From Cladophialophora immunda (lineage: Eukaryota > Ascomycota > Eurotiomycetes > Chaetothyriales > Herpotrichiellaceae), in assembly GCF_000835495.1 (NCBI RefSeq), contig NW_015622543.1, positions 682,001 to 746,000 on the forward strand: 64,000 nucleotides of DNA, given 5' to 3'. Numbering within the stretch: the first letter of the stretch is position 1; each line of letters begins with the position of its first letter. This document shows positions 13,923-25,129 of the stretch, piece by piece. The notes under the pieces are model-generated. The model searched no databases. It was given only the letters and a program-made list of their open reading frames with translations, and was not told where the DNA came from. The translations under genes and the position numbers were made by a program.

Positions 13923-14630
13923 TTAGACTGTCCCTTTGCCTTTGCTAGCTTCCTTGAGCAGGTCGGCCCACTCCAACTCGCCAGGGTCGTTTGCTTGCCA
14001 GTTCATGGCAATCCCGTTGAGGGCGTTCTTCAAGGTCTCGCGGGAGCTGGCGTACACCATGCGGGACTGCACCAGATCTTATCAGCCTTGGTTATCTCCG
14101 GGGAAGGGCGGCGGCAGACATACCTTGACACCGGTGTTGTCCTGGTTGATATAGGTGATGAATGCAATCTTGGATCTTAACGTTCATCTTAGTACACATA
14201 TCCGTAAAGCTGACATTGTGAGCGTGGGGTATACCTCTTGCCTTCACCGCCCTCAAGTTCGAACTCGACGTCGTAAATGGCATACGAAGGACGGTCCTTC
14301 CCATTGGCCTCCTTCTTGGCAATGAGTTTCTCTCTGAAGGCGTCGTAGTCTGGCTCGCTGCCGACTTCGTCTACCACGATTTCCTTCTGATCATCGGAGA
14401 TCTTGTAGATGATGTATTTTGGACCGCCGCGACCGAGTTTCAAATCATTGAATTTTGAGACGCAGTCGGGATTGACGGAAAGGCTAGTGAGATCAAGGCA
14501 TTAGGAGACACAGCGGCGCGCAAGTGGAAAGAGGGGCTTTCGAGGCAGTTTGGATGGACATACCCGGAGACAGGCTATGAAGAAGGGTTAGCAGAAGCGG
14601 AATTCCAGGATGGATCCAAGCACTCACCAT
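13923..14630 (-). CDS. cof1: Cofilin / actin-depolymerising factor
   Basis: A small actin-binding protein of about 150 residues that severs and depolymerises actin filaments. The gene has the split start usual for fungal cofilins: exon 1 is just the ATG (14630-14628), followed by GTGAGT; the next exon is about 11 nt (MPVSG...), then LSVNPDCVSKFNDLKLGRG. The ADF-homology domain follows with KYIIYKISDDQKEIVV, the long helix region [36 protein letters not shown], and the actin-binding KSRMVYASSRETLKNAL. It ends EWADLLKEASKGKGTV. Several introns of 50-110 nt. Secure from the motif order; the tiny exon 2 is inferred. Confidence 0.93.
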
Positions 14631-16311
14631 GACTGTTTATTCGGGTTCCAGATACCTATGCGACTCAGTTTGTAGCTGATCTTGTTGTCAGTGTCGGCAC
14701 AGAATAAGACGGCGCTTGAAGAGTTGGGGGCGTAAAGGAGCAAAGATAGGAATATGAAGTCTCGAACAGGCACCGACGATCGGGGGCGGCCCAAGACAAG
14801 AGCTGACGTACCTTACGGAAGGATTGTGGTGCAAGACTGGACAATGCAACGCAAAAGAAAGTCCAGATTGCGTGTAGAGCAGGCAGAGGATAAGGGAGTG
14901 TTTGGTGGGATGGAACAATAACGGGACGCAGTGGCAGCAAAAAGAGAACAGTCAATGGTGGGGTCCAGATTCAATACTCCGTAGGGACGCGCCTAATCAC
15001 AACGAGGGGCTCGCCAGCTCCTCCGGTTTGGCAGCAAATCGGTGGTTGGCAGGCGAACGCCCAGAGAATTCAGCCTAGTGAGCACTCGCGTCCTCCTCTC
15101 ACCGATACTTTATCCCTTGATATTGGTGTTCTGATAGTTAATCCCTCTCTGGCTGATGGATGCCTGGAGCCTCTTCTAGCTACTCCTTTCTTCGAGCTAT
15201 GGACTGCTCAGGTATCTATCGTCTCTATCCGTGAGCCGTGTCCACGATTACGATATCTCCCAGACATCTCTGCGCACCCTTCCTGGAACTGCGATTGGTC
15301 ATCACACCGAGCGTCAGCGGCCTTCCAACGAGCTAATGCTCGCTACCTCTCGTTTCGCGATCCCAGGATGCCGGCAACAGGTGAGCACACGACGCAGTCA
15401 GGAAACGTTTTGCTTGAGATCGGCAGAAAAATTGCTACTGTTGCGGTATGTGAGGGACACTGTCTGCGAACAATATGATGCTTCGAATACTCCGTCCAAC
15501 CTGCATGTGCAGGGTTTGCCTTGAATATTACAACCTGGGTCAGGTGTTCGCAGGCCATGGCCACTTTGTGCGCCAAAGCACTGTATCTCTAGCGTGATTG
15601 GTATGAGGATTGAGGAAATTGCCTGCGCCATGTGTCCTTGATTTCAGCATTGGCACCTTCTCCAGAATTCAGTGCCTGTCGAGCGAGCCCCTCTACAATT
15701 TGGTCAATCAGTTCTACCGGAAGCCGCTTTGACAAGGCCACGAGCGTATTCCATGGCCCTGTCGGACTCGGCAATCCTGGTAAGTAAAGCGCTGGCAGAC
15801 AGGAAGTCAACCATCGGTATCGGACATTGAAATTGGGCAAGCTCTGCGGAGAGACCGTTTCCAATCAAGGCACCTCCAGGTACAGAAGAGCGACATGCCA
15901 TGGCATACGATTGGATCAATTGTCAAAGATGGCGATGGTTGGGGAGTTGGTGTTCACCGCAGTATGAGGTACACAAAGGCAACTGGACCATCACATCAAC
16001 GATGAACACGAGTTCTGTTTAAATGAGCATATCTGAGGCACTGATTTCGACATCCAATCAATGTGTGTGTGTGAGTGCGTGTGTGAGAGAGATGAGATGA
16101 GAAAACAGCCAAAGACCGCTGCCTTGGGTCAATTTATTAAGCCTCCCTCCCCTCCTTTGCCCTTAAGTTGCGTGTTTTCTCTCACCTTCCCACGTCTCTA
16201 TCCCTTCCTCGCCTTTCGCCATCCACTGCTCGCTCTGTCAACCGAATCAAACCATATCGTCGCCAGTTGCATTCCCTCCCACTTCACCTGAAGGAGCTTT
16301 CGTCACCAACC
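14631..16311. other. Divergent promoter region between cofilin and the Myb-like array
   Basis: About 1.7 kb without an assignable gene. It includes a TACTCCGTA nonamer at 14975 and T/C-rich stretches just before the start at 16312 that look like a fungal promoter pyrimidine tract. Two overlapping minus-strand frames near 15590-15920 (helix-rich when translated) would need a frame change to form one protein, so I do not call them. Confidence 0.4.
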
Positions 16312-16448
16312 ATGTCGAACTCTTGGGATGATGCCTCCGAAAAGCTCTTGCTGTACAGCATGATCGAAGAGCCAGATAACTGCTCTCGCGCGAAGTTCGA
16401 ACAGGCTGCGGTAGCAATTGGAGGTGGAGTGACTGCAAATGCCTGTCG
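16312..16448 (+). CDS. Stand-alone or alternative first exon of a Myb-like gene
   Basis: A 137-nt exon starting at ATG 16312 (context AACC ATG T) and ending at a GTGAGT donor at 16449. It codes the N-terminal helices of a Myb-like domain: NSWDDASEKLLLYSMIEE, then KFEQAAVAIGGGVTANAC. The next gene's first exon, at 16670, is exactly the same length (137 nt), aligns without gaps (WD.AS...LLL..I.E; ....ANAC) and ends in the same phase (2). Thus this exon could splice to the shared exon at 16926, giving an alternative protein, or it is the remnant of a tandem duplicate that lost its second exon. Reading on without splicing hits a stop at once (TGA). Confidence 0.5.
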
Positions 16449-16669
16449 GTGAGTTCACGCTGCTCTAACATGTTTTTCATTGTGTTTGAGATTAAAAATT
16501 CACGTTACCGCTGTCCTCAACTCTTTCTCACTTCCCCTCTCACTTTCACTAAACTTCACCTTATTCTCGTGTTGAACACCAGCCCCCGTCCAAATTTCCC
16601 ACCTTCAAGCAACATCTAGAAAGACTGTTCTCCCCTTTCCCCTTCCTCCACCACCCCAAAGCCTTCACG

Positions 16670-17226
16670 ATGCCTTTCAAGTGGGATCCTGCTTCCGAGC
16701 GCAATTTGCTCCTCTTTGCGATTGCGGAGATGAGCCCACCATCAACTTCGATCTGGCCAAAGGTGGCTGAAAAACTCGGCAATGATCTCAACGCAAACGC
16801 TTGCAGGTATTATCACTTTTCCACTGTTTCCGCTGACTATTTTGGAGCGTTCTTTCACCTTTTTCTCGTTTAAAGGTGTGTTTATGTCGGGGCTCAGACC
16901 AACTTGCTAACTTCCGAGTTTGTAGTCAAAAATTCTACAAGTTGAAGAAGGAGAGCGAAAAGCTACTTCAGCAGGGCGACACGACCGTCAGCGGCGATGC
17001 TGTGACCCCAGTCAAGGAAGCCAAGACCCCGAAGACTCCTGGAAGCAAAGCTGCATCCGGAAAGAAGCGAAAGGGCACGGACGCCGATCATGAAGAGACC
17101 ACGACGCCCATCAAGCGTAAGCGAAATGCGAAGAAAGATGCTCCCGCCGCTCCAGAGGTCAAGGCCGAGATTGAAGAGGAGAGCGTTGCTGTCAAGGCCC
17201 AGGACGAACCATGCAAAGATGAATGA
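16670..17226 (+). CDS. Myb/SANT-like small nuclear protein
   Basis: Two exons, 16670-16806 and 16926-17226 (intron 119 nt, phase 2), giving about 145 residues. Residues 1-60 form a three-helix Myb/SANT-like unit: a Trp near the start (PFKWDPASERNLLLFAIAEM), a second helix (WPKVAEKLG) and a recognition-like helix (SQKFYKLKKESEKLL). The rest is a disordered, Lys/Pro/Thr-rich tail with a likely nuclear signal (KKRKGTDADH and KRKRNAKK) and an acidic end. This matches small fungal proteins of the Myb_DNA-bind_8 type, presumed chromatin or transcription factors without known targets. The intron falls between helix 2 and helix 3, exactly as in the paralogue at 23.3-23.8 kb. Upstream exon at 16312 may be an alternative start. 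Confidence 0.75.
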
Positions 17227-18978
17227 GGGAGCTCGATTTGCGGTCCGGTATGCACACTGCTACCATTCAAGGTCCTAACTGCTGACTATTCACGAGGCTT
17301 GCAACTTTCGATCTCCAATCCTGAAGTAGCCTTCATCGCTCACGGCGTGCTTGGAGGAACGGCAAATTTCACTTGCAGGATAGGAAGGAAACGCGGACGA
17401 ACATAAGATTTGCGGGCTTTTTTTCTGCCGGGGTTCCACACAGGAAATGGGATGACACAATAGGATACGGCTTGAGCTGAAGTTTGTATGAGAAGACGAT
17501 TGCTTGGAATGAATGGACTCTGCATCAAGTGTGTCATACCTGTCACTCTTGCCCCGAATTCAATCATGCGGTCATGCCAGCTTGGATGGAAGAAACAAGT
17601 GCACTGGTCAGTCATCCCAGATATCCGGTGCACGTTAGATAGCTGAGCAGGTTCGACACTTGAACAATCGGACTCGAATCCGCGTTCTGCCATTTTCGCG
17701 TTTGTTTCCCGTGCTTGCTTTCTTCCTTCAGCCTAACAAGACCACACTTCTTCCGGAAAACCGTTAGCAACTCCTGTGTCAGCTATCAGCAAGACTGGTA
17801 CCAAGACAGAGGCAGAGCTGATCGTGCTCAATCTGCACGGCGAATCGCTCCGCTCCAGTGAAGTATTCCGCGCCGTTAATACATGCCACTTTTGGGTCCT
17901 ACGGGGTCTATCAAATAGCCGTGACATCGTACATTGCAGAATATGAGCCTTCTTCGCTTGAACCTGGTCAACCTCTCTCTCGTAATTGGGAGTTGCTTCT
18001 AACCATCACCATGTGCATGTCGCGCTTTTGGCTCTCCTGGTTTGCTTCCTTTTGTCGATGGGAATTCCTTTGCCCATTCCCGGCCCACCGCAATAGTCAA
18101 GGCTGAGAGACGGCTCTGGATTCGTTGCCGCGAAGGCACGGAAGCATGGCAGCCCACCGTTCACCTCTGATTTCCTCGGTCAAGTGACTCAGGCCAGTGC
18201 GATCGTAGGGGTGCCCAGACTCGCGGCGACTTGCGTTTTACGATCATGCGCTGCTCGCATCAAGCAATCTTCTCAGCACCATCCGTGTCATCGGTGCTTG
18301 CTATCGAGTCCCCGAACAAGCTAATATTACCAGGATCAGCCTGATGGCGCATGCAGCAAGTGGCAAAGTTGCGTGTAACAGAGGGCAAAAGGAGCCAATT
18401 CATGAGGAGAGGCTGGGAACGTCGGCGGGAAAAGTGGTGGGAGCTTGACACGCAGATATCGCGGTCCGAACTGACGGCAACCAACAGCCTTGGAGCTCGA
18501 GGCACCATCTCATGCGAGAAGGCCATTCTTGCATCCAAAAGGCCCTTGGTCGACTGTGATTGCAACCATTGTGCTCCAATCAACAGCTGGTCCAAGTGGG
18601 AGATGCAGGACCTGGTCCCAAATTGTAATGACATTGTTACCGCTAATGCTGGTAGCAAACGGGTCTAATTGCAGGCCCGCAGGCACAAGGGCCCAACTGC
18701 GCCCGCTCCGTCATGGTCCTGCAGCTTCACCCCTCGCTTCCTCACCAGAGTCACCATCCTCCATCATAAATCCCGATGGCTTCAGCCCGTGGGACTAGGT
18801 GCTGTTTCTGCTCCACTTCATGGCCACAACCAGTATTTTGGGCGCCGTGGATCAAAGGGTCTGTCGACTCGCACCTTTCTTCTATGCGCGCCTGTCTACC
18901 GCCCTCAGTCCATGTCAATGACTCGCCTTGTCTTCATTTCGAGGCATCACCTCCATGACTGCATCTAGGATCCCCAAT
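17227..18978. other. Gene-poor interval inside the Myb-like array
   Basis: About 1.75 kb. The best open frame is 117 codons on the minus strand (17340-17693), starting at an ATG but without a domain; it is convergent with the preceding gene and could be chance. Nothing else was recognised. Confidence 0.4.
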
Positions 18979-20785
18979 ATGTCCTCGATTTGGGACTTCA
19001 AAGACACTCTCTTCCGGGCACTGGCGGCAGCTTGCGCTGCCCTGGGAGAGGAATCTGTGAGACTTCAATTCCAATTAACATGTATTCGAGCTAACAGTTC
19101 GCCAGTTCAGAAGTCAATTGAGGAGCATCGCGGAATACTACGGGGATGGGGCAACATTCCACGAGGTCGAGACTCTCTTCACAAAGGATGTTCCTGCAAA
19201 AGCAGAGCAACTGAAAATCGAACTGGCTAATCGCCACGGCTGTCGCAGGAACAGCCCGTCGAGAGGCTCGGCGCGACTTCATCGGCCACCTTTGCTCGAT
19301 TTTGATGACGAGGATCTTAGCATCCTGAGCCCTAGGGAGGTCGAAATCCTCAAGGTCCGATCTAAAAACTCGCTTCAAGCTCCTGCAAAACGTCTTCGAG
19401 TTGTTGAGGGATCACCTCCAATTTCGCGCGCCAATGATGTACCAGCGACTGAGGCCACGGCTCCTCAAAAAAGGCCCGGCATCACCCAGATGACGACTTC
19501 TAAGGCTGCAAGGAACAAGTTCGAAAGAGGCCCTGCGAACCCCGACGGTCCTGATACGGGAAGAAACCCAACGGATTGTTTTGCCCAGCAGAGTGTTTCC
19601 CAGCCTCGAAAACGCCGGTTCTCAGAGGTGCATGATTCGGTGGAGCTCCAGACTGCAGGTCGCTCCTCTCCAAGTACGACTACGCCACCAAGATCTGAAT
19701 CCTTTGGCTATGTCACGAAGAATGGTGAATATCGGTGTGCTCTTTGTCAGCGGCAACTGCCCAATGAAAATGATCTCAAGCTACACGAACAAATCGGCGA
19801 GGAGCACACCCGCAGTTTGAAAGATAGGAGAAAGGTCATCATCGGTCGTGAGAGACTAGCCCAGCACACTGCAGTATTAGCTGGTGGCCAGAATGCAAGT
19901 TCCCCCGTGCTTGACCCGCGACTGAGGATCCATGATCTACTCGAGTCAAGTCCGAGGCCCGCCGCAGCTGTCGAGTGCTCGGAAGTGGGAGAAAATGGTA
20001 ACAGCCATGATCGTGAACCCTCTGTGCGTCGGAGCCAGGACCGTCAAGTTTCCCCAGCAGGCATTGACGAAAAACGACGACTGCATCTTAGCACTGCGCC
20101 AATTCAGCAAAGCGCCGACGACGCAGCATCCGCATCAGCTGCGGGACCTTCTCAGCCTTCCGACAGGGGGAAATGCCGCGCAGCCTCACTTGCATCTTTA
20201 TCAGATGATACTCCTTATCCACGAGCAACACCTGCATCAGCAGCAGGGATGTATACAAGGCCCACGACCGCCCAGACTGAAATAGGAACGCTTAACACTC
20301 CCCATATCTCCCAACACGTTGACTCTGCTGTGACCCAGCAGCCTCACGATATCGAGACAAGCCCGGACGATGAGATGCCTGAACTCTCGCCCAGCACCAT
20401 CAAGGACATCATGCGCTCGACCGGATTGACCATCCAATTGCTAAACAGTTTCCGGAATTGCGTGTCTGCTCGTGTCAATGAAATCACCGCTTCCGCGGAT
20501 CCCGGGCCCGCACCTGTCCCCGACTCCAGACCCGAACCTCATTTTACAGGAATTAGGAGTACCAGTCCCATTGGCAATTCTGCTGTTCCCACGACGTTGG
20601 TCTTGGAAACTCTGGATGAAGCGGCTTCGTCCAGCGGCGTGACCTCTAGCGGCGGAAATTGCAAGCAGGGAACGATATCAGCACCGGGGATTGGAGTACG
20701 TTACGGCATCAAACGACGAGACAGGACAGAGAATGGCAAGAAGAAGGATGTCGGCGAGCCAATATCTGTCATCGTTCTCGACTAG
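18979..20785 (+). CDS. Myb-like N-terminus fused to a C2H2 zinc finger, long disordered linker
   Basis: Two exons (18979-19056 and 19106-20785, intron 49 nt with a CTAAC branch, phase 0) give 585 residues. Residues 1-70 resemble the array family: WDFKDTLFRALAAACAALGEE, then FRSQLRSIAEYYGDG and AKAEQLKIELANRHG. After a long Ser/Pro/Arg-rich stretch comes a C2H2 finger at about residues 225-260 (YRCALCQRQLPNENDLKLHEQIGEEH, C-X2-C-X12-H-X5-H), of the type found in RNA-binding RBM5/RBM10-like and U1-like proteins. The C-terminus is basic (YGIKRRDRTENGKKKD). A nuclear role is inferred; DNA versus RNA binding cannot be decided. Exon 1 is 78 nt, the same length and phase as exon 1 of the paralogue at 24699. 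A second ATG at 18955 would add eight residues; 18979 has the better context. Confidence 0.7.
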
Positions 20786-21241
20786 TTGTTCTTGGATGGA
20801 TACATTTCTGTCTCTTTTTTTTGGGCATCCCTCCCTCCAAGGTACAAGATTGATTTTTACGGTAGTCATCCAGCAAAAATAATTTATTTTTTGTCTGTTT
20901 CCAACACAGCTCCAGTTCCGTCTTTTCGAGTTTTGTAGACTGAGCTCATACAAGTCTTCCTTTTTTCCTCGTCCCTGTCTGTATCTGGGATGACTCGAGT
21001 AATTTGAATTGCTAATCCTTTCCCGCCCCCTTCCAGCTCCAGCTCCAGCTCCAGCTAGGTCTGTCCAACGATCACCCAATGTCGCCAACCGGAGACCCAG
21101 TACTGCCCTTTCCAGCTCGATCGATTGATATCTTTACATCTCCCAGTGCTTTCTCTGCGCCGCCGACACAAACAGGCCCCTCGTCCAGCAACGAGAAGCG
21201 ACTTGAACTCCCCCTCGCTAGGCCTTACGGTAAAAGGCTTT
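20786..21241. other. Convergent spacer
   Basis: About 450 bases between the ends of two array genes. It contains T-rich tracts after 20810 and a short CCAGCT hexamer repeat. No gene. Confidence 0.5.
21033..21056 (+). repeat. CCAGCT hexamer microsatellite, about four copies
   Basis: Four tandem copies of CCAGCT (equally AGCTCC) lie in the convergent spacer. It is a simple repeat outside coding sequence and probably variable between isolates. Confidence 0.8.
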
Positions 21242-22097
21242 TCAAATCTCAGTCTTGATCTTCTTGTTCGTCACCCCGTTGCGGTTGGCGGAACTATCGC
21301 GCTCGTACTCCTCACGGTCGCTCGAGCTCCGTTTCTGGGGCATGTACAGGGGAATCTGCGCCATGATCGCGCCGGCGGCGGCCATTGGCGATGCCGCAAC
21401 TCCTCCAGCCGCAGCAACAGGCATGAAGGGCGTTCCGGCAGCAGACTCTGCAGGAGAAGGAAGTCCGTAGGCGGCGACGCTGCCCAGGCCGTGAGAACTG
21501 CTGGTTTCCACCTTGACGCGCTCTGTGAACAGGGCCTCGGGCGCATGCTGTTTGCCGGTCTTAGGAGCCCACTCGCCTTTGACCTTTGGTTTGGCCTCGC
21601 TGTCGTCACCGCCCCTCTCACGCTTCACTGCGGATGACACCCTAGGTGCGGCGAAGTTGCTGTTGCCGCCGCCTGGGGGACTTGTGGTGGTCACGATGTT
21701 GAGGCGGTTGCGCTTCTTGATCTCGCCGAGCCGCTTGACGATCGTGTTCGGCTTGGTGCCTGTCTTCTGGCAGTATGGGCCGATGTGGAACTGTCAAGGC
21801 GGGAGAGAGAATTAGATACACTTGTTTGAGAAACGGGGACAGAGTCAAAGAACGGCAAGGAGAAAGTGGTTTGGTCGTGAGGTGAGGTGAAGTGAAGTGA
21901 GATGACATTGCCGAACGCGGCACACGGTGAAATGGGCGAAGTGCCTGAGAGATGGCCAGAGGAGTGGAAGGACAGGGCAGAGCAGGATCAGCACTTACGA
22001 GGATTGCTTGTGGCGAGTCACGCATCAGCTCGAGGAGGAACATGGCATCCTTGGTGCTAAGCTCCTGCTTGGAATTGGCAGATTGCGCTGGTGCCAT
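21242..22097 (-). CDS. Myb/SANT-like small nuclear protein
   Basis: Two exons (22097-21999 and 21790-21242, phase 0) coding 215 residues; the intron is unusually long for this window (208 nt). The N-terminal domain has helix 1 (TKDAMFLLELMRDSP), helix 2 (HIGPYCQKTG) and a basic third helix (TIVKRLGEIKKRNRLN), closely following the pattern of the 24.7-kb gene. The tail is Ala/Pro/Gly-rich with short basic patches and ends in NKKIKTEI, a plausible nuclear signal. Start ATG 22097 is the only in-frame Met before the domain. Presumed DNA-binding; target unknown. Confidence 0.72.
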
Positions 22098-23275
22098 GTT
22101 TGCGTTGCGATATGTTAAATTGTCAACGTCTTGAAGAGTGACTGGTCGCGACGTACGGAAGGGAGCTTGGAGGGATTGAGGAGGAAGTAGATGGTAGTGA
22201 AGAAGTCAATAAGTTGGGCTTCAAAGAATGGTGGGTAGAAAGTTAAAGGTGGCGAAGCGTCAAGGTCGTTTCCCCTGCCGGAGCGGGACGTTTTTGGGGC
22301 CGTCTCAAACACGAGGAGGGCTCCTGCAATCACTCGCACCTTTTGGCCGTGATGGTCAGAAGCCAGAATCGCATGACAGAAAATGGGGAGGTTGGGAGGT
22401 TCGAAAAAGGGAAATCCTGCACATGCAGCTGGTGGGAAAAGGGCTAACGCTCTCACCGGTTGAAGGACAGCGGTCTAAGGGCTCAACAGATGGGCTGTGA
22501 TTCGTTTGGGCAAAGTGCAATTGTGCCAGACCATTGTCGATAGCTGTGCAAGGCCCGTGCAGCTCACAATGGTACTCTAGTGGCTTCGGGTATGCTCCTG
22601 ATGTACGTTTAGAGGAGAAAAGCAAGGACTCAAGGAGAGACGGTGTGGGTTCCCAAGAGGATCGGGACGATCACATTCCGCAACAAAGAGGCATCCGCGC
22701 ATGGCCCCTTGTCCGTTTATCTTTCGCCGGACAGGCCTATCTAGGGCTATCCAAGGCGGCTTGAGTGAGCGGAGGCATGCAGAATGGTCTATCACATCTC
22801 TCAATCAGCATGGTTGGGTCCGGTTCTTCTGGGTCGAGGCCCGCTCCACCCGAGCCTTGTGGTCCCCCTTATTGGGCGCGCCAAGCCACCCCTAATTCTC
22901 CGCCAAGACGCTAAAATTCCAGGCAAAATGGACGACAAGTCTGCATATACAAGGCCAGGCAGACATGTTTATACAACGTTTGATATCCACGAAAATTCAG
23001 GAGGTTGGGAATTCCTGCAACCCTGCAACCCTCCAACGTGATGCAGGCGCAATCCCTTCTTCCCAGCCCCCTTGTTTCTTTTTGCTGCAGGATCGACCAG
23101 GGACTAACAGCCATCGCCACCCCAAAGCCAATTGGAAGTCGCTTCTTCCCAGTTTTGAGCCGTTCTTGCCGGCATTTTCACACCGTTTCTGAGTCACTTC
23201 AAGGCGTTTCTCCGCCAACATTTGAAGCCGTTGTACAATCATTGCCCCCCTGCAAACTCTGGAACTTACTCCGCC
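22098..23275. other. Gene-poor interval
   Basis: About 1.2 kb between two minus-strand array genes; it must include the promoter of the 21.2-kb gene. Open frames of up to 113 codons carry no domain. No RNA gene or repeat seen. Confidence 0.4.
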
Positions 23276-23829
23276 TCAAGCCATGAAGCTGGTGCTGCTG
23301 CTGTTCCCACTGCTCTGCCCACTCATCATCTCTCCCATGTTCACCGCTGGGAAAAAGGCTGCTGCAGTGAACTGGGCGTCATAGCTGTGGAACGAGTCCA
23401 TTCCGTTCACCGCCATATCCTCATACTTGACTTTCTGAGGGCTCTCGGATTCGTCGCGGAACGGGATACCTTCGAAGGACTTCTCCTTGGGTTTTCGAGC
23501 TCGCTTTGATGGCGGTGTCTTCTTCTCGTCGTCATCTTCAGCCTTGCGCTTGGTTGGTGTCGTCGGGGTTGGGACTCCTTGATCCTCCAAGAGCTTTGTC
23601 ATCTCATTCCGCAGCTTGTAGTACTTTTGACTGCCGCAGGTCAGTAAATTCCACGCGTGCCCTATGTCCGAGCAACAGGCGACACGTACCTCACAGCTGA
23701 TGCTGTCAAGCCTTCTCCGAGGAGACTGGCAACGCGCTGCCATGTGTCGGCAGACGGCCTCAGGTTTGCAGAAGAGATTGCGAACAGCAGCATGCGACGC
23801 TCTCGCTCAGCAGTCCATTGATAGGGCAT
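23276..23829 (-). CDS. Myb/SANT-like small nuclear protein
   Basis: Two exons, 23829-23690 and 23630-23276 (intron 59 nt, GTACGT donor, phase 2), 164 residues. The domain is PYQWTAERERRMLLFAISS, then TWQRVASLLGEGL, then SQKYYKLRNEMTKLL; the third helix starts right at exon 2, as in the 16.7-kb gene, and the SQK(F/Y)YKL motif is shared. The tail has a nuclear-signal-like block (TPTKRKAEDDDEKKTPPSKRARKPKEK) split by acidic residues, then a Met/Phe/Ser-rich end. It is clearly a paralogue of the 16.7-kb gene by sequence and by intron position. Presumed DNA-binding nuclear protein. Confidence 0.75.
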
Positions 23830-24698
23830 GGTGGGAAAGTTGGCAAATGTCTTGAGCAACAGCGACAACCTGGTAGCAACGCTGTTGAGAGTGCACTTAG
23901 GAAGGGTATGGGTGGAGGGAAAAGGTGGAAGAATGATATGGGAAGCTTGTGTAAATATAGGGAGAAAGTATGAAGAAATGAGCGACACATTGGCATGTTA
24001 CTGAAGCGTGCTATGGGCCTAGATGGACCTGTCTGCTGCCACTAAATGCTAGTTTGGAGTTAACTATGGTCCATGGAGCTGAGTCGATGGGACCCAGTGT
24101 TTCACGGAGTTCAGGTGACGCAGCAGTCGGGCCTGTAGTTCCAAGAGCGATAACACAACCAAAGACAAAGATAAATTCAGTATCTCTCTCGCCACTAGCA
24201 AGGGTGGGGGTACGGAGCCGACGTTTGTAAGGGATGGAGCAAATCCTCTTGACTCTTGCCGCTGTTCGGCTCTCTGTCTGTAAACCCGCGTTTTCCAAGC
24301 ACCCAGCACCCACTTGGTGCCGGAAAATGGCCTTTTTGAACCTTCTCTGGGGGATTTCCAAGGTTAAAAGCCAATCGATGGTGCGTTGGATCCATGCATG
24401 CCTGCGTGCAATAAGTCATGGAACTGCGTCAACTAATTGTAATGACAGAAACGGCCTTCGAGCATCCTGGCTGCCCTTGGTAGACAGGCTGAGGTACCAG
24501 CCGCCCCCTAGAAGGGAGGAAAGTCGTAGAGCGCCGTTGTTGGCAGGAACCCCAGAAGTATAAAAGGCTCGAAGCTGAGTGTCGAAACCGGAAGCTCAAT
24601 CTCCAAAGACATCTTCCATTTCTGTCAACACAGCCCTGGACAACCTTCTCTTCTCAACCCAGCCCAATCCAGCATATAGAGCAGAGTAATTTGCGACA
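23830..24698. other. Divergent promoter region of two array genes
   Basis: About 870 bases between a minus-strand and a plus-strand Myb-like gene, so it holds both promoters. Apart from the TATA box at 24559, no gene or repeat is apparent. Confidence 0.5.
24559..24566 (+). promoter_or_regulatory. TATA box of the 24.7-kb Myb-like gene
   Basis: The sequence TATAAAAG lies 133 bases before ATG 24699, a usual distance for a fungal TATA element with a short 5' UTR. Confidence 0.6.
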
Positions 24699-25129
24699 AT
24701 GGCTCAGAATCAGGTCAAGGAAACCGATATTGCGGTGCTGATTGCCGCGATCCAAAGCTCGGTGGGCCCTATCCAGGTATTAGAACCATAAACTCCTTCT
24801 GAGCACCGCTGCATGGGCACATCACCTCTGACCCAGTTTGCCAGGTCGACGCAGAGAAGGTGGCCAAACACCTGGGCATGAGCTTGTCGAGCATCCCGCC
24901 GAAATTCACGGCCATTCGGAAGCGATACAACATCGACATCAAGGTCGTCAACTCCGGCGCCTTGCAGCGCAACCGGCAGAACAGCCCCAAGAAGAGGCTC
25001 TCTGTGCACGGGCCCAAGCCCATGAGGAATGCCACTGCTCGAACGCAATCGGGCAGCGAAGCTGTGATGGAGTTGCCAGACGGACTCCACTTTGAGCCCG
25101 CAGTGGCTGCGAAAGAAGAGAGTCCGTGA
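24699..25129 (+). CDS. Myb/SANT-like small nuclear protein
   Basis: Two exons (24699-24776, 24845-25129; intron 68 nt, phase 0) coding 120 residues, the smallest full member. The domain has helix 1 (KETDIAVLIAAIQSSV), helix 2 (DAEKVAKHLG) and a basic helix 3 (SIPPKFTAIRKRYNID), followed by a short basic tail (RNRQNSPKKRLSVHGPKP). The LL.AI....(V)D..KVAK.LG pattern matches fungal Myb_DNA-bind_8-type proteins. Exon 1 is 78 nt, as in the C2H2-fused gene at 19 kb. A TATA box lies upstream at 24559. Role presumed to be DNA binding; no target is suggested by context. Confidence 0.75.

Noticed and set aside
15589..15919. Possible small gene on the minus strand
   Set aside because: Two helix-rich frames overlap but join only by a frame change without splice sites; no homology pattern recognised.
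17640..17700. tRNA-like GGTTCGA / GGACTCGAATCC sequences
   Set aside because: T-arm stem does not pair and no acceptor stem or anticodon arm could be built on either strand.
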